A program made the position numbers and the translations under genes. The notes under the pieces were generated by a model that searched no databases, was not told where the DNA came from, and saw only the letters and a program-made list of their open reading frames with translations. A stretch of DNA of 62,093 bases, taken from assembly GCA_031431035.1 (NCBI GenBank), contig JANPCR010000076.1, positions 1-62,093 on the forward strand, in the 5' to 3' direction. This document shows positions 31,972 to 41,318 of this stretch, piece after piece (the first letter of the stretch is position 1; each line of letters starts with the position of its first letter). Source of the stretch: JANYCG01 sp031431035 (GTDB taxonomy: Bacteria; Pseudomonadota; Gammaproteobacteria; Burkholderiales; Burkholderiaceae_C).

Positions 31972-33501
31972 TTAACGGGTAACCTTGTGGTTCCACAAGA
32001 AGCCGTAGTTCACAGTGGTGTTCGATGCACGAATGAACGAACCACCCAAGATTGGCAAGCCCGATCCGACAGTAGCGCCAGGAGTCAGGATTGTCAACCA
32101 ACCTTGTTTGTAGGTTGCGTCAGCAATCGAGATGTCACCGCGGTTAACCGTTGCGCTCAAAGCCGAAGGGTTAGCAGCGCCAGCGTTGATCGAGTAAACA
32201 GCGGTTTCGCCGCAGATCAAGAACGTAGCAGCCGCTGAAGGCACGTTTGGCGAGATCACGAAGATCGTACCGCCGACACCTGGTGTCGTCTCTTCACGGT
32301 CAAAAATCTTGTTCTGGCTCGTTGGACGAATCAGTTGATTCAAGCAGATCTGACGATCATTGACCGCGGTGTTACCACCAGCTCCGCCAGTGTAGTGAGT
32401 ATTCACCGCAGCATTGAAGGCTGGGGTGTTGGTCACGTAGTTCTGAGCAACAGCATAACGGCGCGTAGGCTGCGAGAACAACAAGTCTGTTACAGCGTTG
32501 ATGTCGGTGGACGTAACGTACTGGTTGGTGATTGACTTTACAGCCAGAGTAGTTGCAGTTGCTGTGGCACGAGCAGCGGTAGTTTCACCAGCCAACACCG
32601 GGGTCGAGAGGTCAGGCAGGTCATACTGCTGAGCAGCTTGTTGACCAGCTGCAGGAGCCAAGCTCAACAATGGGTCGGAAGTAGCCAAGGTGAATGATGC
32701 TGGAACACCAAATTTCTGTGGCCAAAAATTCAGGTTTGCTGTCGATTTCACACCAGCAAAACGTGCTTCCAAAGCGGTAGCCGAACCCGACCATGCAGCC
32801 GTATTGGCTTGGTTCAAAATGATCCAGTCGCTGGTCAATCCACCGGATGGAGGCAGCATGCCACGACCATTTGCCTCTGCCACAGTGGCAACATCAGTAC
32901 CCAAGGCAGCTTCCAAAGAGGCGGCAGTACAAGGCGCAACGCCCGCAACGTGTTTGGTCGCAGTGAACAGCGCTGATGCAGGAAGCGCTGACGAAATGTC
33001 AGCCATGTTGATGATCTCAACATAACCTTCGCGAGTTTCGTTCGCGCTGTTGCCTTTGACTGGCGTTGGGTCAACGCGTGAAGTGGCAAACGCATTACCA
33101 GCAGCAAAAGCGACACCAGCAGGCAAAACGCAGGTTTTATCAGTGGTTTTGAGCAAAGCAATTTTGCTGACTGGGTCTTGAGTGATCGTCGCGGTCCACA
33201 CGTCACCTGGCGACATCAAAACTTGGAAGTCAAACAAATCGTCTGAGTTGGCAGCACCGCGGAAACGGACTTTGACAACTTTACCATTCACCAAGTCGGT
33301 GTTGGTGATGTTCATCAACGTAGCGTTGTCGCCTTGAACGGTGAAATACGGAATGATCAACTGGTGACCGATACCGTCGTGATTCAACACAAGAGCGTCA
33401 GCAGCACCGCCGCCAATGGTTGTAATCGCCAGCGCACTGCTAGCAAACCCAAGACCGCCTAGTGCGGCGATGACGCTCAATGCGAGTGTACTTTTTTTCA
33501 T
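31972..33501 (-). CDS. Exported surface-type protein of unknown function
   Basis: 509 residues from ATG 33501; an upstream in-frame start is rejected because the signal peptide (KKSTLALSVIAALGGLGFAS, cleaved near SALA) begins here. The mature chain is rich in Ala, Thr, Asn and Val with low Lys/Cys, as in beta-rich surface proteins; HDGIGHQLIIPYFTVQGDNA and NFWPQKFGVPASFTL are typical stretches. Five Cys residues may form disulfides. I do not recognise a family. It has its own promoter and a strong terminator, suggesting high expression as a monocistronic unit. It lies between the type II secretion operon and the glycan-export genes, so an S-layer-like or adhesin role is possible. Confidence 0.75.
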   Translation of the reverse strand: MKKSTLALSVIAALGGLGFASSALAITTIGGGAADALVLNHDGIGHQLIIPYFTVQGDNATLMNITNTDLVNGKVVKVRFRGAANSDDLFDFQVLMSPGDVWTATITQDPVSKIALLKTTDKTCVLPAGVAFAAGNAFATSRVDPTPVKGNSANETREGYVEIINMADISSALPASALFTATKHVAGVAPCTAASLEAALGTDVATVAEANGRGMLPPSGGLTSDWIILNQANTAAWSGSATALEARFAGVKSTANLNFWPQKFGVPASFTLATSDPLLSLAPAAGQQAAQQYDLPDLSTPVLAGETTAARATATATTLAVKSITNQYVTSTDINAVTDLLFSQPTRRYAVAQNYVTNTPAFNAAVNTHYTGGAGGNTAVNDRQICLNQLIRPTSQNKIFDREETTPGVGGTIFVISPNVPSAAATFLICGETAVYSINAGAANPSALSATVNRGDISIADATYKQGWLTILTPGATVGSGLPILGGSFIRASNTTVNYGFLWNHKVTR

Positions 33502-33559
33502 GAAGACTCCAGTTAAAAAAATAAATAAGCGCAACTACAAGACCTTTTACGCTTTCGAA

Positions 33560-33587
33560 ATAATACCACAGGGGGCTGTTTAGGCAA
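33560..33587 (-). promoter_or_regulatory. Promoter of the 509-residue exported protein
   Basis: On the minus strand TTGCCT (33587-33582) and TATTAT (33565-33560) are 16 nt apart, a good sigma-70 pair, about 59 nt upstream of the ATG. An inverted repeat ACAGGGGG/CCCCCTGT (33568-33575 and 33596-33603) spans the -35 region and could be an operator or the end of the upstream type II secretion transcript. Confidence 0.6.
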
Positions 33588-33729
33588 GCTGTCGACCCCC
33601 TGTTCCGGGTGCTGTGTTGATATTTTGCAACAGTAGATTTGAGGTTTAACCGAAATTTGACACTCTTGGAGAAAACTATAGCGGAAGTTGCCTTAAGAGC
33701 CGGGACAAGAGTTGGATTGATAGCCTGGG

Positions 33730-34209
33730 TCAGATCGTTTCAAACATCCACCAACGCCCTTGTTCAAAAACCCAAGTTTCGTCAAGACCGCCTACCATGT
33801 TGCCCTGGATGTTGATCGGCACGATGGGTTTGCTCTCTAACTTAATGCGCACTTCGCACTTTAGTGCCTCACATTGGGCGTTGATAACTTCAACAGAAAT
33901 CCACTTGACGGGTGTGCCCAAGCGCTTAGTCCGGTAGTAGGCGGATGTTTTAAGTTGCCGGTAGGACGGAACCGCAAATTCGTAGGCTTTTTCAAAGTCA
34001 CCCGCCAAAAGTGCTTGCCAGCGCTGAGTTGCCAGTTGGCGCACGGTTTCCTCAGGTGTTTTGGGGGTGCCAACGGCTGCGCAACCCGCCAGGGCGGCAA
34101 TAGCGATCGAAGCGATAACGCCCTTCACAACAGTTTGTCCAAAAAATCGCAAAGATTGATCGACCGGAATTTGCTGCGAGTTTTGCTGCGAATTTTTGCC
34201 AATTTTCAT
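33730..34209 (-). CDS. Lipoprotein following gspD
   Basis: 159 residues from ATG 34209 (an in-frame start 45 nt upstream lacks support). After a Gln/Asn-rich cytoplasmic stretch of about 25 residues, the signal segment VVKGVIASIAIAALAGCAAV contains the lipobox L-A-G-C. The mature part looks like a small alpha+beta (NTF2/SnoaL-like) domain: LATQRWQALLAGDFEKAYEF, YRTKRLGTPVKWISVEV and a final WVFEQGRWWMFE. It is the last gene on the type II secretion strand, 82 nt after gspD, and may be a pilotin-like or accessory lipoprotein, but its fold is unlike classical GspS. Confidence 0.7.
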   Translation of the reverse strand: MKIGKNSQQNSQQIPVDQSLRFFGQTVVKGVIASIAIAALAGCAAVGTPKTPEETVRQLATQRWQALLAGDFEKAYEFAVPSYRQLKTSAYYRTKRLGTPVKWISVEVINAQCEALKCEVRIKLESKPIVPINIQGNMVGGLDETWVFEQGRWWMFETI

Positions 34210-34291
34210 ATTTTGCTTCTCAATAGTTGGGTTTGAAGTTCTCAGAACAGCCATAGCCCCAAAACTTGGCTACCTGGCTGGCCAAGAAAAC

Positions 34292-36487
34292 CTAGTTGGG
34301 CGCTGCGTTGGGCGGCGAAGGGTTCACAGGCAGAGCCTCACCTTCCACCTTGGTGTCGCCCCAGGCACGACCGATGTCTTTCATTTTAAGACGCATGCTG
34401 GCCGTCAGGTCACGAAGGTCGTTGTCGGAACGAACTACTTGCGGCGTGATGATGACCAGCAACTCAGTGCGATTGTTGTTGGTGTTGTTAGCCCCAAACA
34501 GGCTGCCCAGCAAGGGAATGTCTTTTAACAGTGGCAGGCCAGACTTGCCAGATGTTGCGTTGTCTCTGATCAAACCACCCAAAACCAGGGTTTCGCCAGA
34601 GCGCACGGCCACTTTACTGCCAATTTGGCGCTGCAAAAAGCTGCGCTGCCCAGTGGCAATGTCCACTTGCCCTACGTCGTTGACAGCCTGGTTCAACTGC
34701 ATGGTGACCATATTGCCCGCATTGACTGACGGGGTGACCGACAGGCTGATACCTGTGTCTTTGTATTGAATGTTGGTGGTGATGTTGCCACCCGTGGTGA
34801 TGGTCTCGCCCACCCGCACTGGCTGCTGGTTGCCCACAACGATGCTGGCCGTGTGGTTGTTCAGCACCATGATGGACGGGCTGGAAATCACTTTGACTAG
34901 GGATTTTTCGGCCAAAGCGTTCAAAACAGCCTTCACGTCGCCGAATGAATTGCGCAAGGTGTAAGAAAACCCGGCTGGTGTTGCGCCTAAAACCGCGCCT
35001 GCAGCTGTACTTAGAACGCCTGACCCTGTGACACCGTTGCGGTTGGAATCACTGAATATCCATTGAAGTCCATATTTGAGGTCATCAGACAGGGTAACTT
35101 CAATAATGCTGGCTTCTATCAAGACCTGCGTTGGCGGTACGTCAAGCCGCTTCAAAGTCGCTTCAACCTTGGCGTACTCGCCTGGGTTGCTGTAAACCAG
35201 CACGGCATTGTTGATTTCGTCTGCAATGACGCGCAAGCCCGCGTTCAGCGTCAAAGATGTCACACCGCTGCCCAGAATATTGCTGCGACCAGCACTTGAA
35301 GCCAAGGCGCTGGTTGAGCCGCTCAGACTGGCGCTTGAAGTGCTCCCTGAAGATTGGGAAAGACCAGGGGCTACGCCACTGTTAGCGGTTGCGCCAGAAC
35401 TTGTGGTGGCCGTGCCAAAAAGTCCGTTCAACACATTGGCCAAGTGCGCTGCAGACCCGTTTTGAACCGGGTACACGAACAATTGGGACTCGCTGCCATT
35501 GATGCCAGGTTTGTCGAGCTTTTCGATCCACAAGCGCGCCTCTTCCAAATAAGCTGCGCGGGGGGTTACGACCAACACACTGTTCAAACTGTCCATCGGA
35601 AAAACTCGAAGCGCACCATACAAAGCGGCATTGGCAGGCAAATTCGCCGCCATCGCGGCTTGTGAAACAGGCGTTGCCCGGTTTGCCGCAGTGGGCGCTG
35701 CTGTCGTGGCTGTACCTGAGGCCACCGAACTCAATACCCGCAATGCCGCGTCAATGTCTTTGGTGGTGATGTGCTTCAACGGAAAAACACCCACTGACAT
35801 GCCTTTCAAAATGTCCACATCAAAGGTGGCAACCAGGTCAAGCCAGCCTTCGGCCTGGGTTCTGCTGCCCACCATGACCAGCATGTTGCGCAGTACATCA
35901 ACGCGCAAAATGGCGTCTGGCGGTGCCAAGGGACGCAATATGGTTGCCATTTCGCCCGCGCCAATGTAGGTCAGCGGGATGATGATGGCACCGTAGCCTG
36001 GCGGCAAAGCCGTGTTTTTAATAACTTGCCTGACTGCCGGGACAATGCCTTTGATCACCTCGGGTTTGCCAACGTGGTAGGTGCCACGCGTGTCCTGAGC
36101 CAGCAAGTAGCCATTGGCTTGCAGGGCATATTCGAGAAGCAAAATCGCTTGGTCAGCGGAAACATTGCCTTGGGTTGCAAGTGTCACAACCCCGTTGATG
36201 GGCGGGTGCAAGACGTAATTGACTTTGGCAATTTCACGCAACACCACTTGCACAACATCTGCAAGAGGTGCCCCTTCAAACTTGAGGCCAGCGGAGGTGC
36301 CCGCAACAACGGAAGCGGCCTTCGGCGGCGCAATGACGACGCCAGTGCCGAGAATGATTCTTGGCTCTGCTAGTCCAACTTCATTGGATTTGGTCGCCGC
36401 CTTGTCGGTAGGTTTGTCGGTTTGGCCAAACACAGGTGAAAACGCGACACCTAGCAAAAATAAGGCAATAAGTCGAAAAATGTTCAT
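34292..36487 (-). CDS. gspD: Type II secretion system secretin GspD
   Basis: 731 residues with a signal peptide (RLIALFLLGVAFSPVFGQ). The N0-N1-N2 periplasmic domains occupy about 60-430, including YGAIIIPLTYIGAGEMATIL and DSLNSVLVVTPRAAYLEEAR. A Gly/Ser/Ala-rich loop (about 370-410) precedes the secretin core, which has VPPTQVLIEASIIEVTLSDD, VRSGETLVLGGLIRDN and the signature IPLLGSLFGANNTNNNRTEL followed by LVIITPQVV. It forms the outer-membrane gate of the type II system. The start lies 15 nt after the gspC-like gene. Confidence 0.95.
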   Translation of the reverse strand: MNIFRLIALFLLGVAFSPVFGQTDKPTDKAATKSNEVGLAEPRIILGTGVVIAPPKAASVVAGTSAGLKFEGAPLADVVQVVLREIAKVNYVLHPPINGVVTLATQGNVSADQAILLLEYALQANGYLLAQDTRGTYHVGKPEVIKGIVPAVRQVIKNTALPPGYGAIIIPLTYIGAGEMATILRPLAPPDAILRVDVLRNMLVMVGSRTQAEGWLDLVATFDVDILKGMSVGVFPLKHITTKDIDAALRVLSSVASGTATTAAPTAANRATPVSQAAMAANLPANAALYGALRVFPMDSLNSVLVVTPRAAYLEEARLWIEKLDKPGINGSESQLFVYPVQNGSAAHLANVLNGLFGTATTSSGATANSGVAPGLSQSSGSTSSASLSGSTSALASSAGRSNILGSGVTSLTLNAGLRVIADEINNAVLVYSNPGEYAKVEATLKRLDVPPTQVLIEASIIEVTLSDDLKYGLQWIFSDSNRNGVTGSGVLSTAAGAVLGATPAGFSYTLRNSFGDVKAVLNALAEKSLVKVISSPSIMVLNNHTASIVVGNQQPVRVGETITTGGNITTNIQYKDTGISLSVTPSVNAGNMVTMQLNQAVNDVGQVDIATGQRSFLQRQIGSKVAVRSGETLVLGGLIRDNATSGKSGLPLLKDIPLLGSLFGANNTNNNRTELLVIITPQVVRSDNDLRDLTASMRLKMKDIGRAWGDTKVEGEALPVNPSPPNAAPN

Positions 36488-36502
36488 TACTTTGACGCCA
36501 AA

Positions 36503-37162
36503 CTAGGGCTTTTTTTGATTGAAGCGCTCGACAATCGAGTCCATGTGCCTTTTGCGGTCAGCCGCTTCCTCAGCCTGCCGCCTTGCGAAATCTGGCATTG
36601 GGCCGGGAGCGTTAGCACTGACCGGGGCAGGCGCCAAGGGCGCGTCAGCACTGGCTTGCGGGCTCATCACAATCGAATTCAAAGGCGCATAAGCCAACTT
36701 GATCACTCGGGTTTCATCCGCGCGGGCAAATGTAGCGCTGCGCTCCTCAATGCTTTTGAGCGTCCAATCGCCCAATTTTTGAGTCAGGTTGATGTACCTG
36801 ACCTTGCCTTCGCTGCGAACCATGACTCCACCAGAATTGCCAGACAGCAAACCTACCAGGTTGACGCTGGCCATTGGGTCAGGCGGTGGTGGTGGCGCGA
36901 TCGCAGCGACTTGAATGACAGCAGGCGGTTTGCGATCAGGCGTGAAAAGTGGTTTGTCTAGCGCAGCGGTAAGGCTGGAAATGTCACCACCAGTCAGGGT
37001 TGTGACCGGAATTGCAGTGGCCACAATTGTCGACTTGATGGGCGCAGGCACAACCCAAGTGCAGTTGCGCAATTGACCGTTTTGATCGACCCACAAGTAG
37101 GCCAAACCCAGTGTTGCGGCTAGACACAGGAACAGCAAAATTTGGGTTGGTTTTGCAGTCAA
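36503..37162 (-). CDS. gspC: GspC/PulC-like inner-membrane clamp protein
   Basis: 219 residues from TTG 37162 (overlapping the gspM stop as TTGA). A single N-terminal membrane helix (ILLFLCLAATLGLAYLWV) is followed by a Pro-rich periplasmic linker and a homology-region-like beta domain: VNLVGLLSGNSGGVMVRSEG and INLTQKLGDWTLKSIEER. There is no PDZ domain; the C-terminus is Ala/Pro-rich and charged (FARRQAEEAADRKRHMDSIV). GspC links the inner-membrane platform to the secretin. Some databases call this short form GspN; the position between M and D would suit either name. Confidence 0.7.
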   Translation of the reverse strand: MTAKPTQILLFLCLAATLGLAYLWVDQNGQLRNCTWVVPAPIKSTIVATAIPVTTLTGGDISSLTAALDKPLFTPDRKPPAVIQVAAIAPPPPPDPMASVNLVGLLSGNSGGVMVRSEGKVRYINLTQKLGDWTLKSIEERSATFARADETRVIKLAYAPLNSIVMSPQASADAPLAPAPVSANAPGPMPDFARRQAEEAADRKRHMDSIVERFNQKKP

Positions 37163-37710
37163 GACTTGGCCCTCAAAACCGAAAAATTAAAACTACCCAT
37201 CAGCCGCTGCACGCTTGATGGCTTGGGCTGCCCCAAATTTTGCATCGAAAACCCGTCAACCAATATGCTGGGCGTCTGATCGTTCAGTTTCAAAATTGCC
37301 TCGTGGAAATTTGGCAAACTGCCTTCAACACGCATCGCAATGCCAATGCGCTGAAAACCGTCAACCTCTTTGGCGTCCAGCACTTGCACACTCTCGATCG
37401 AAAGTTGGCTTTCAGCAAAAACTGCGCGAACCCGCTGCTGAGCGTCGTTGCCGGCTTTGGTGGCATCCAGCGACGCAGGATAGGCGTGGCGATTCAAGTT
37501 TGCCTTGGTCTGTTTAAGGGCGCTGTCTAACTCTGGCTGGATTGTTTTCAAGCCTTGAAGCCTGGCATGACGGGGCTCAATCTCGGCCAGCAAAGAATCA
37601 GCCCACCGATGCTTCTGCCAAACATACGCCCCGGCTGCCAAAAACGGTGCCAGCACCAGAAGGACAGCAATCAATTGCAACAACGCAATGCGGACAGATT
37701 GGCGATTCAT
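37159..37710 (-). CDS. gspM: Type II secretion protein GspM (subtype b)
   Basis: 183 residues with a single N-terminal membrane helix (LLQLIAVLLVLAPFLAAGAY), a periplasmic coiled segment and a ferredoxin-like domain (AVFAESQLSIESVQVLDAKE, VEGSLPNFHEAILKLNDQTP). The segment SILVDGFSMQNLG is typical of the T2SSM_b family. GspM binds GspL at the assembly platform. It overlaps gspL by ATGA and gspC by TTGA. Confidence 0.8.
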   Translation of the reverse strand: MNRQSVRIALLQLIAVLLVLAPFLAAGAYVWQKHRWADSLLAEIEPRHARLQGLKTIQPELDSALKQTKANLNRHAYPASLDATKAGNDAQQRVRAVFAESQLSIESVQVLDAKEVDGFQRIGIAMRVEGSLPNFHEAILKLNDQTPSILVDGFSMQNLGQPKPSSVQRLMGSFNFSVLRAKS

Positions 37711-38807
37711 GGTTTTGCATTGCCCAAGGAAACCGAAGGCACCGAAGGCGCATGAAGCGTGAATTCGATGTTGAAAATCTCTCGCTCAGAACCGCGCGGC
37801 TTGATGGCGGCTGATGGCGCACGGACGTCCTTGATGCCGGGTTGACTTCCGATTTGTTGCATCAAGGTGGCGGCAATAGGTGTTTCACCTGCCAAAGTGA
37901 CTTTAGCGCCCTGAACTTTGAGGCTGGATAAAAAAGTGTCATCGGGAACAAGTTTGGTGAGCTTCGGAAGCAGCTGGGCTAAATCGACTTTCGTCTCCAT
38001 TTGACTTTGCAAAGCTTTAACTTGTAAGTCCTGTTTCAAAAAGAGTTCACGCTGAGCCATGATGGGGGCTGTTTTTGACTGCAAACCTGCATAGTCTTGG
38101 GCAGCCTGCAAGGCTCTGTTGCGCAATTGCAAAGTGGGTGTGATGAGCGCTGCAAAACCAATGGCAAGTAGCAAAAACAGAAGAAAGTAGTTGAAAGCTC
38201 GCCAACGACTGACAAGCTCTTTGCGAGTTTTTTCACCGTAGCCTTCAACTACCCAGAAACCTTGGGATTCCGGTGCTTCGATCCATACTTCGAAGCCCTT
38301 TGGCGCAGGAAGTTCCCCTTGAACCAATGCAAGGTGTTGCGCGATCAGCTTGCGAGACGCAATGGCCACCCAAACCTTGTCCCCCGGCATAGCTGGCGGG
38401 CGGCTTGCCCAAATGACATCATCCGGCGCAAACGGGCTTAAGTTTCTGGCCTGAATTTCAATCGCTGATTGGGTGGCTGCGGCATCGATTTTGGGCAGAT
38501 CCATGGCGTGCCACAAAACCAACTGATCTGGCAGAAGAAAGCCCGAGAACCTGGGGCGCGACGCGTCGCTTGACGCCCGTTTTGACCCAGTTCGCAAAGT
38601 TTGAGTTACATCTCCAGTGGATTCAATCAGGTCGGCCACGCCACCGTCTGGCAATTTAACCCGAGTGGCGAAGGATGGCGACAACCCGCTGAGGACGGGC
38701 CATTTGCCGATTTGAGTGAGCGCCAATGACCAGTCTTGTCGAAGCTGGCTTAAATTCAATCCGAAAAAAGTAGCCTGCGTACTTGAAGAATTCATTTTGG
38801 ATATCAC
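37707..38807 (-). CDS. gspL: Type II secretion protein GspL (PilN-like)
   Basis: 366 residues from GTG 38807, overlapping the gspK stop as GTGA; ATG at 38795 is an alternative. The cytoplasmic N-terminal half is an actin-like GspL region (PDQLVLWHAMDLPKIDAAAT and LSPFAPDDVIWASRP). One membrane helix (FNYFLLFLLLAIGFAALITP, about 200-220) follows, then a coiled coil and a PilN/GspL periplasmic domain ending FNIEFTLHAPSVP. It recruits the GspE ATPase to the membrane with GspM. Confidence 0.85.
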   Translation of the reverse strand: MISKMNSSSTQATFFGLNLSQLRQDWSLALTQIGKWPVLSGLSPSFATRVKLPDGGVADLIESTGDVTQTLRTGSKRASSDASRPRFSGFLLPDQLVLWHAMDLPKIDAAATQSAIEIQARNLSPFAPDDVIWASRPPAMPGDKVWVAIASRKLIAQHLALVQGELPAPKGFEVWIEAPESQGFWVVEGYGEKTRKELVSRWRAFNYFLLFLLLAIGFAALITPTLQLRNRALQAAQDYAGLQSKTAPIMAQRELFLKQDLQVKALQSQMETKVDLAQLLPKLTKLVPDDTFLSSLKVQGAKVTLAGETPIAATLMQQIGSQPGIKDVRAPSAAIKPRGSEREIFNIEFTLHAPSVPSVSLGNAKP

Positions 38808-39676
38808 TGCGCCAACAGAGCCGGGACTGGCAAAGTTGAAATTGTCACCACCGGCTCAATTCGCAAAACCCGCCAAGGCAGCCCGCGCGACGGGGTAGCC
38901 ATGTCGATCAAGACCGTTCTCAGGACAGTAACATCGCTCTGTAAGGCTACCGCAGCTTGAATGGAAAGGTAGCTGCTTGGATCCATTGAGATGTGGGTCG
39001 CTGTGAGTGTCGTGGCGTCCATGGATTCGGGGGCTAGTTGTCGGGCTTCGACCAATTGCTGAGCGCGGGTACGGTCTCCTTTGGTCAGCACGGCCAAAGT
39101 GTCAAGCGATGCCGCAAGTGGGTTGACGCGACCATTACCAGTATTTCCAGTACTCCCACTGCCAACATCCGCCGTCAAAACACCCCCCATTTTAGCATAG
39201 GTGTCGTATTCCATCGATGGCAAACGCAGCAGGTCTTCGACTGCATGAAACCGCTGAGGCGAGCCGTCCAGACTTTTGCGTTCCCGCGCTTCGACCACCT
39301 CATTGGCCAGGCGAAGGGCTTCACCTTGTGGCGCGCCGCCCGCAAATTCAAAGGCATCGGCAAGCAGACTCAAGGGCGCGTTGTTCAGATCGATCAACCC
39401 GTTCAAAGGGCGAATTTGCAGATTGACTTCGTGGTCAAAAACCAAAGTTTTCAGAACCTGAATTGACTTGTAAGACGCAGTTTTTGAGGCGTCCAAGCTC
39501 TGCAATGTCAGCAACAGCGCCGCGTCGGCAATGTTCGCGCCGAGCAAAGCGTTTCTGGACTGCCCGGCCATTCGAATTTCGCCTCGCACCACGTGTTGAA
39601 GCCCAATCAACATGACGCTCAATGCCGCAACCAGCCACAGAACGGCCACCAACGCCACGCCGCGAGAAAACCTCAC
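38804..39676 (-). CDS. gspK: Type II secretion minor pseudopilin GspK
   Basis: 290 residues from GTG 39676, which overlaps the gspJ stop (GTGA). Longer in-frame starts lie inside gspJ and are rejected. The N-terminus RFSRGVALVAVLWLVAALSV is a prepilin signal of the GspK type (G-V-A-L-V at the cleavage point). PLNGLIDLNNAPLSLLADAF and YLSIQAAVAL are GspK segments. GspK caps the pseudopilus tip with GspI and GspJ. A Gly/Ser-rich insertion (GSGSTGNTGNGRVNP) lies near residue 175. Confidence 0.88.
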   Translation of the reverse strand: MRFSRGVALVAVLWLVAALSVMLIGLQHVVRGEIRMAGQSRNALLGANIADAALLLTLQSLDASKTASYKSIQVLKTLVFDHEVNLQIRPLNGLIDLNNAPLSLLADAFEFAGGAPQGEALRLANEVVEARERKSLDGSPQRFHAVEDLLRLPSMEYDTYAKMGGVLTADVGSGSTGNTGNGRVNPLAASLDTLAVLTKGDRTRAQQLVEARQLAPESMDATTLTATHISMDPSSYLSIQAAVALQSDVTVLRTVLIDMATPSRGLPWRVLRIEPVVTISTLPVPALLAQ

Positions 39677-40353
39677 CGCGCCGCCCCACCAATTGTGAAA
39701 CCACCCGAATTCGGTCGACTTTGCGGGGTTTGAGAGACTGCAATCACCAACGGCGGCCATTGGCGTATGTCGTCCTCCAGACTCAGCCTCAATTGCTGGG
39801 GCAAGGCTCCTACGGCCGTCCAGCCCGAAACCCAGCCGATTGGCCATTCTGGCGACACCAACTGAAGATCGGCAGGTAGACCCTTTGCCTCAACGTGAAA
39901 CTCTTTGATGCCTTTGACCAGCACATGGCTTTCACTTTGCGACCAATCCGGGAACTGATTGAGATCTGACCATGGCATGTAGCGAAGCACCAAGGATTTG
40001 TCTGCGTCCCTGCCATCCAGCGCGAGTCTAAAAAAATGGCGACCACCGGTGCCGTGCCTCGCTGGCATGACGCCAACCCATGCGATGCTGGCATCGTCGG
40101 CAAAAAACAAAGGCGCTGACTCACCCGGTTGATTGGGATTGATGACTTTTGATCCATCAATCCGGCCCAAGGTTTTGCGCAAAAAACTGCTGACGACTCT
40201 CATTTGATCGACCCGCTGCAAGCGTTCGTCAACCCGGGTTTCGGTTTGCGCCATGGTTCGCAATGAAGATACAGTGGCCACCATGATGACCGCCAGCAAG
40301 GACATCACGACCAGCATTTCGACCAAGGTAAAACCGCCCTGAGTTCGCTTCAT
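39673..40353 (-). CDS. gspJ: Type II secretion minor pseudopilin GspJ
   Basis: 226 residues. The prepilin signal QGGFTLVEMLVVMSLLAVIM has the G/F cleavage site and Glu at +5. The remainder matches GspJ, with LQRVDQMRVVSSFLRKTLGR and RYMPWSDLNQFPDWS. It is a tip pseudopilin. It overlaps gspI (ATGA) and gspK (GTGA). Confidence 0.88.
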   Translation of the reverse strand: MKRTQGGFTLVEMLVVMSLLAVIMVATVSSLRTMAQTETRVDERLQRVDQMRVVSSFLRKTLGRIDGSKVINPNQPGESAPLFFADDASIAWVGVMPARHGTGGRHFFRLALDGRDADKSLVLRYMPWSDLNQFPDWSQSESHVLVKGIKEFHVEAKGLPADLQLVSPEWPIGWVSGWTAVGALPQQLRLSLEDDIRQWPPLVIAVSQTPQSRPNSGGFTIGGAAR

Positions 40354-40787
40354 TTCAAGGATTCGCCAGGAAACAGCTTGCGTTGAGGCAGCAAGGTTTT
40401 GGTTTCAAACTGTCGTTGCACCGATCCGTCTTGCCAGACGATGGTGAGTTGGATTTGATGCAAAGGAACCGCAGTTGGATTGTTTGAACTGAGGCTGGGG
40501 GACAGCGCATTGGCGACTGGCAAAAAAGGTTGGCTGGAGATCGTCCATTCATAGGGCGCAAAACGGCCGGCTTCTTGCCAGCCTTGATCAGTCACGGCGT
40601 CCCGCGTTGCCAAAATGGACTCAGCCAGCATCGTGACTTGCTGGTGGGATGCCAATTCGCCCGCATTTCGAGCGCCAGACCCCATGGCTTTGTAAATGAA
40701 ACCCAAAGACAAGGCCATGATTGAAAAGGCCACCAGCAGCTCAATCAGAGAGAAGCCGCTTTGTCTGTGGTTTGACGCACACTTCAT
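40350..40787 (-). CDS. gspI: Type II secretion minor pseudopilin GspI
   Basis: 145 residues with prepilin signal QSGFSLIELLVAFSIMALSL (Glu +5), then GSGARNAGELASHQQVTMLA and a short beta domain ending in FETKTLLPQRK. Length and position between H and J identify it as GspI, the initiator of the tip complex. It overlaps gspH and gspJ by ATGA. Confidence 0.86.
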   Translation of the reverse strand: MKCASNHRQSGFSLIELLVAFSIMALSLGFIYKAMGSGARNAGELASHQQVTMLAESILATRDAVTDQGWQEAGRFAPYEWTISSQPFLPVANALSPSLSSNNPTAVPLHQIQLTIVWQDGSVQRQFETKTLLPQRKLFPGESLK

Positions 40788-41263
40788 GGAAGCAAGCGCT
40801 CTTGCGTGACAAGCCCGGTGAGCCAGTCCACCCTGAGGCGTGCGCCTTCGCCATTCGCTCGGATAATTTCGACGCTCCCGCCTGTCGCACCGCCATCAGG
40901 CAGGAATGAAATACGCGCCTCGCGTCCTGGCTTGAGCTGGCCGTTGCCAACTGTGGTTTTGATTTGCAGCGAATCCGGCAAATCGTGCACGCTGTAGCCA
41001 GTCACGCCATAGCGCCCTGCAGCCAGGTCTACAAAAAAGCTGGTCGACATGCCTTGCGATGCCGCAGTCTGGCGGGCCAGGCGCAAGTCGCCCATCACGG
41101 TGCGCAAGGCAGCGCTGTACTGCGTGGACTCTTTCACTTTGACGTAGGCCACAGGGGTCAGGGCAATCAGCAAGGCGGCGATTGCAATCACCACCAACAA
41201 TTCAATCAGCGTGAACCCGTTGCGGCACTCTCTATTTGGTCTCCTGTGGTTGTCGTGAACCAT
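40784..41263 (-). CDS. gspH: Type II secretion pseudopilin GspH
   Basis: 159 residues. The prepilin signal RNGFTLIELLVVIAIAALLI is preceded by 15 charged residues. LRTVMGDLRLARQTAASQGM and the C-terminal GARLRVDWLTGLVTQE fit GspH/FimT. It joins the pseudopilus shaft to the tip. There is a 55-nt gap after gspG. Confidence 0.85.
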   Translation of the reverse strand: MVHDNHRRPNRECRNGFTLIELLVVIAIAALLIALTPVAYVKVKESTQYSAALRTVMGDLRLARQTAASQGMSTSFFVDLAAGRYGVTGYSVHDLPDSLQIKTTVGNGQLKPGREARISFLPDGGATGGSVEIIRANGEGARLRVDWLTGLVTQERLLP

Positions 41264-41318
41264 TCAGGGCTCTGTTTGAAATGGGATTGATTGATGCGAA
41301 CGGCAGGCCGCAAAAATC

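Noticed and set aside
33657..33682. Plus-strand promoter-like TTGACA...TATAGC
   Set aside because: Spacing is only 14 nt and there is no plus-strand gene downstream for over 11 kb.
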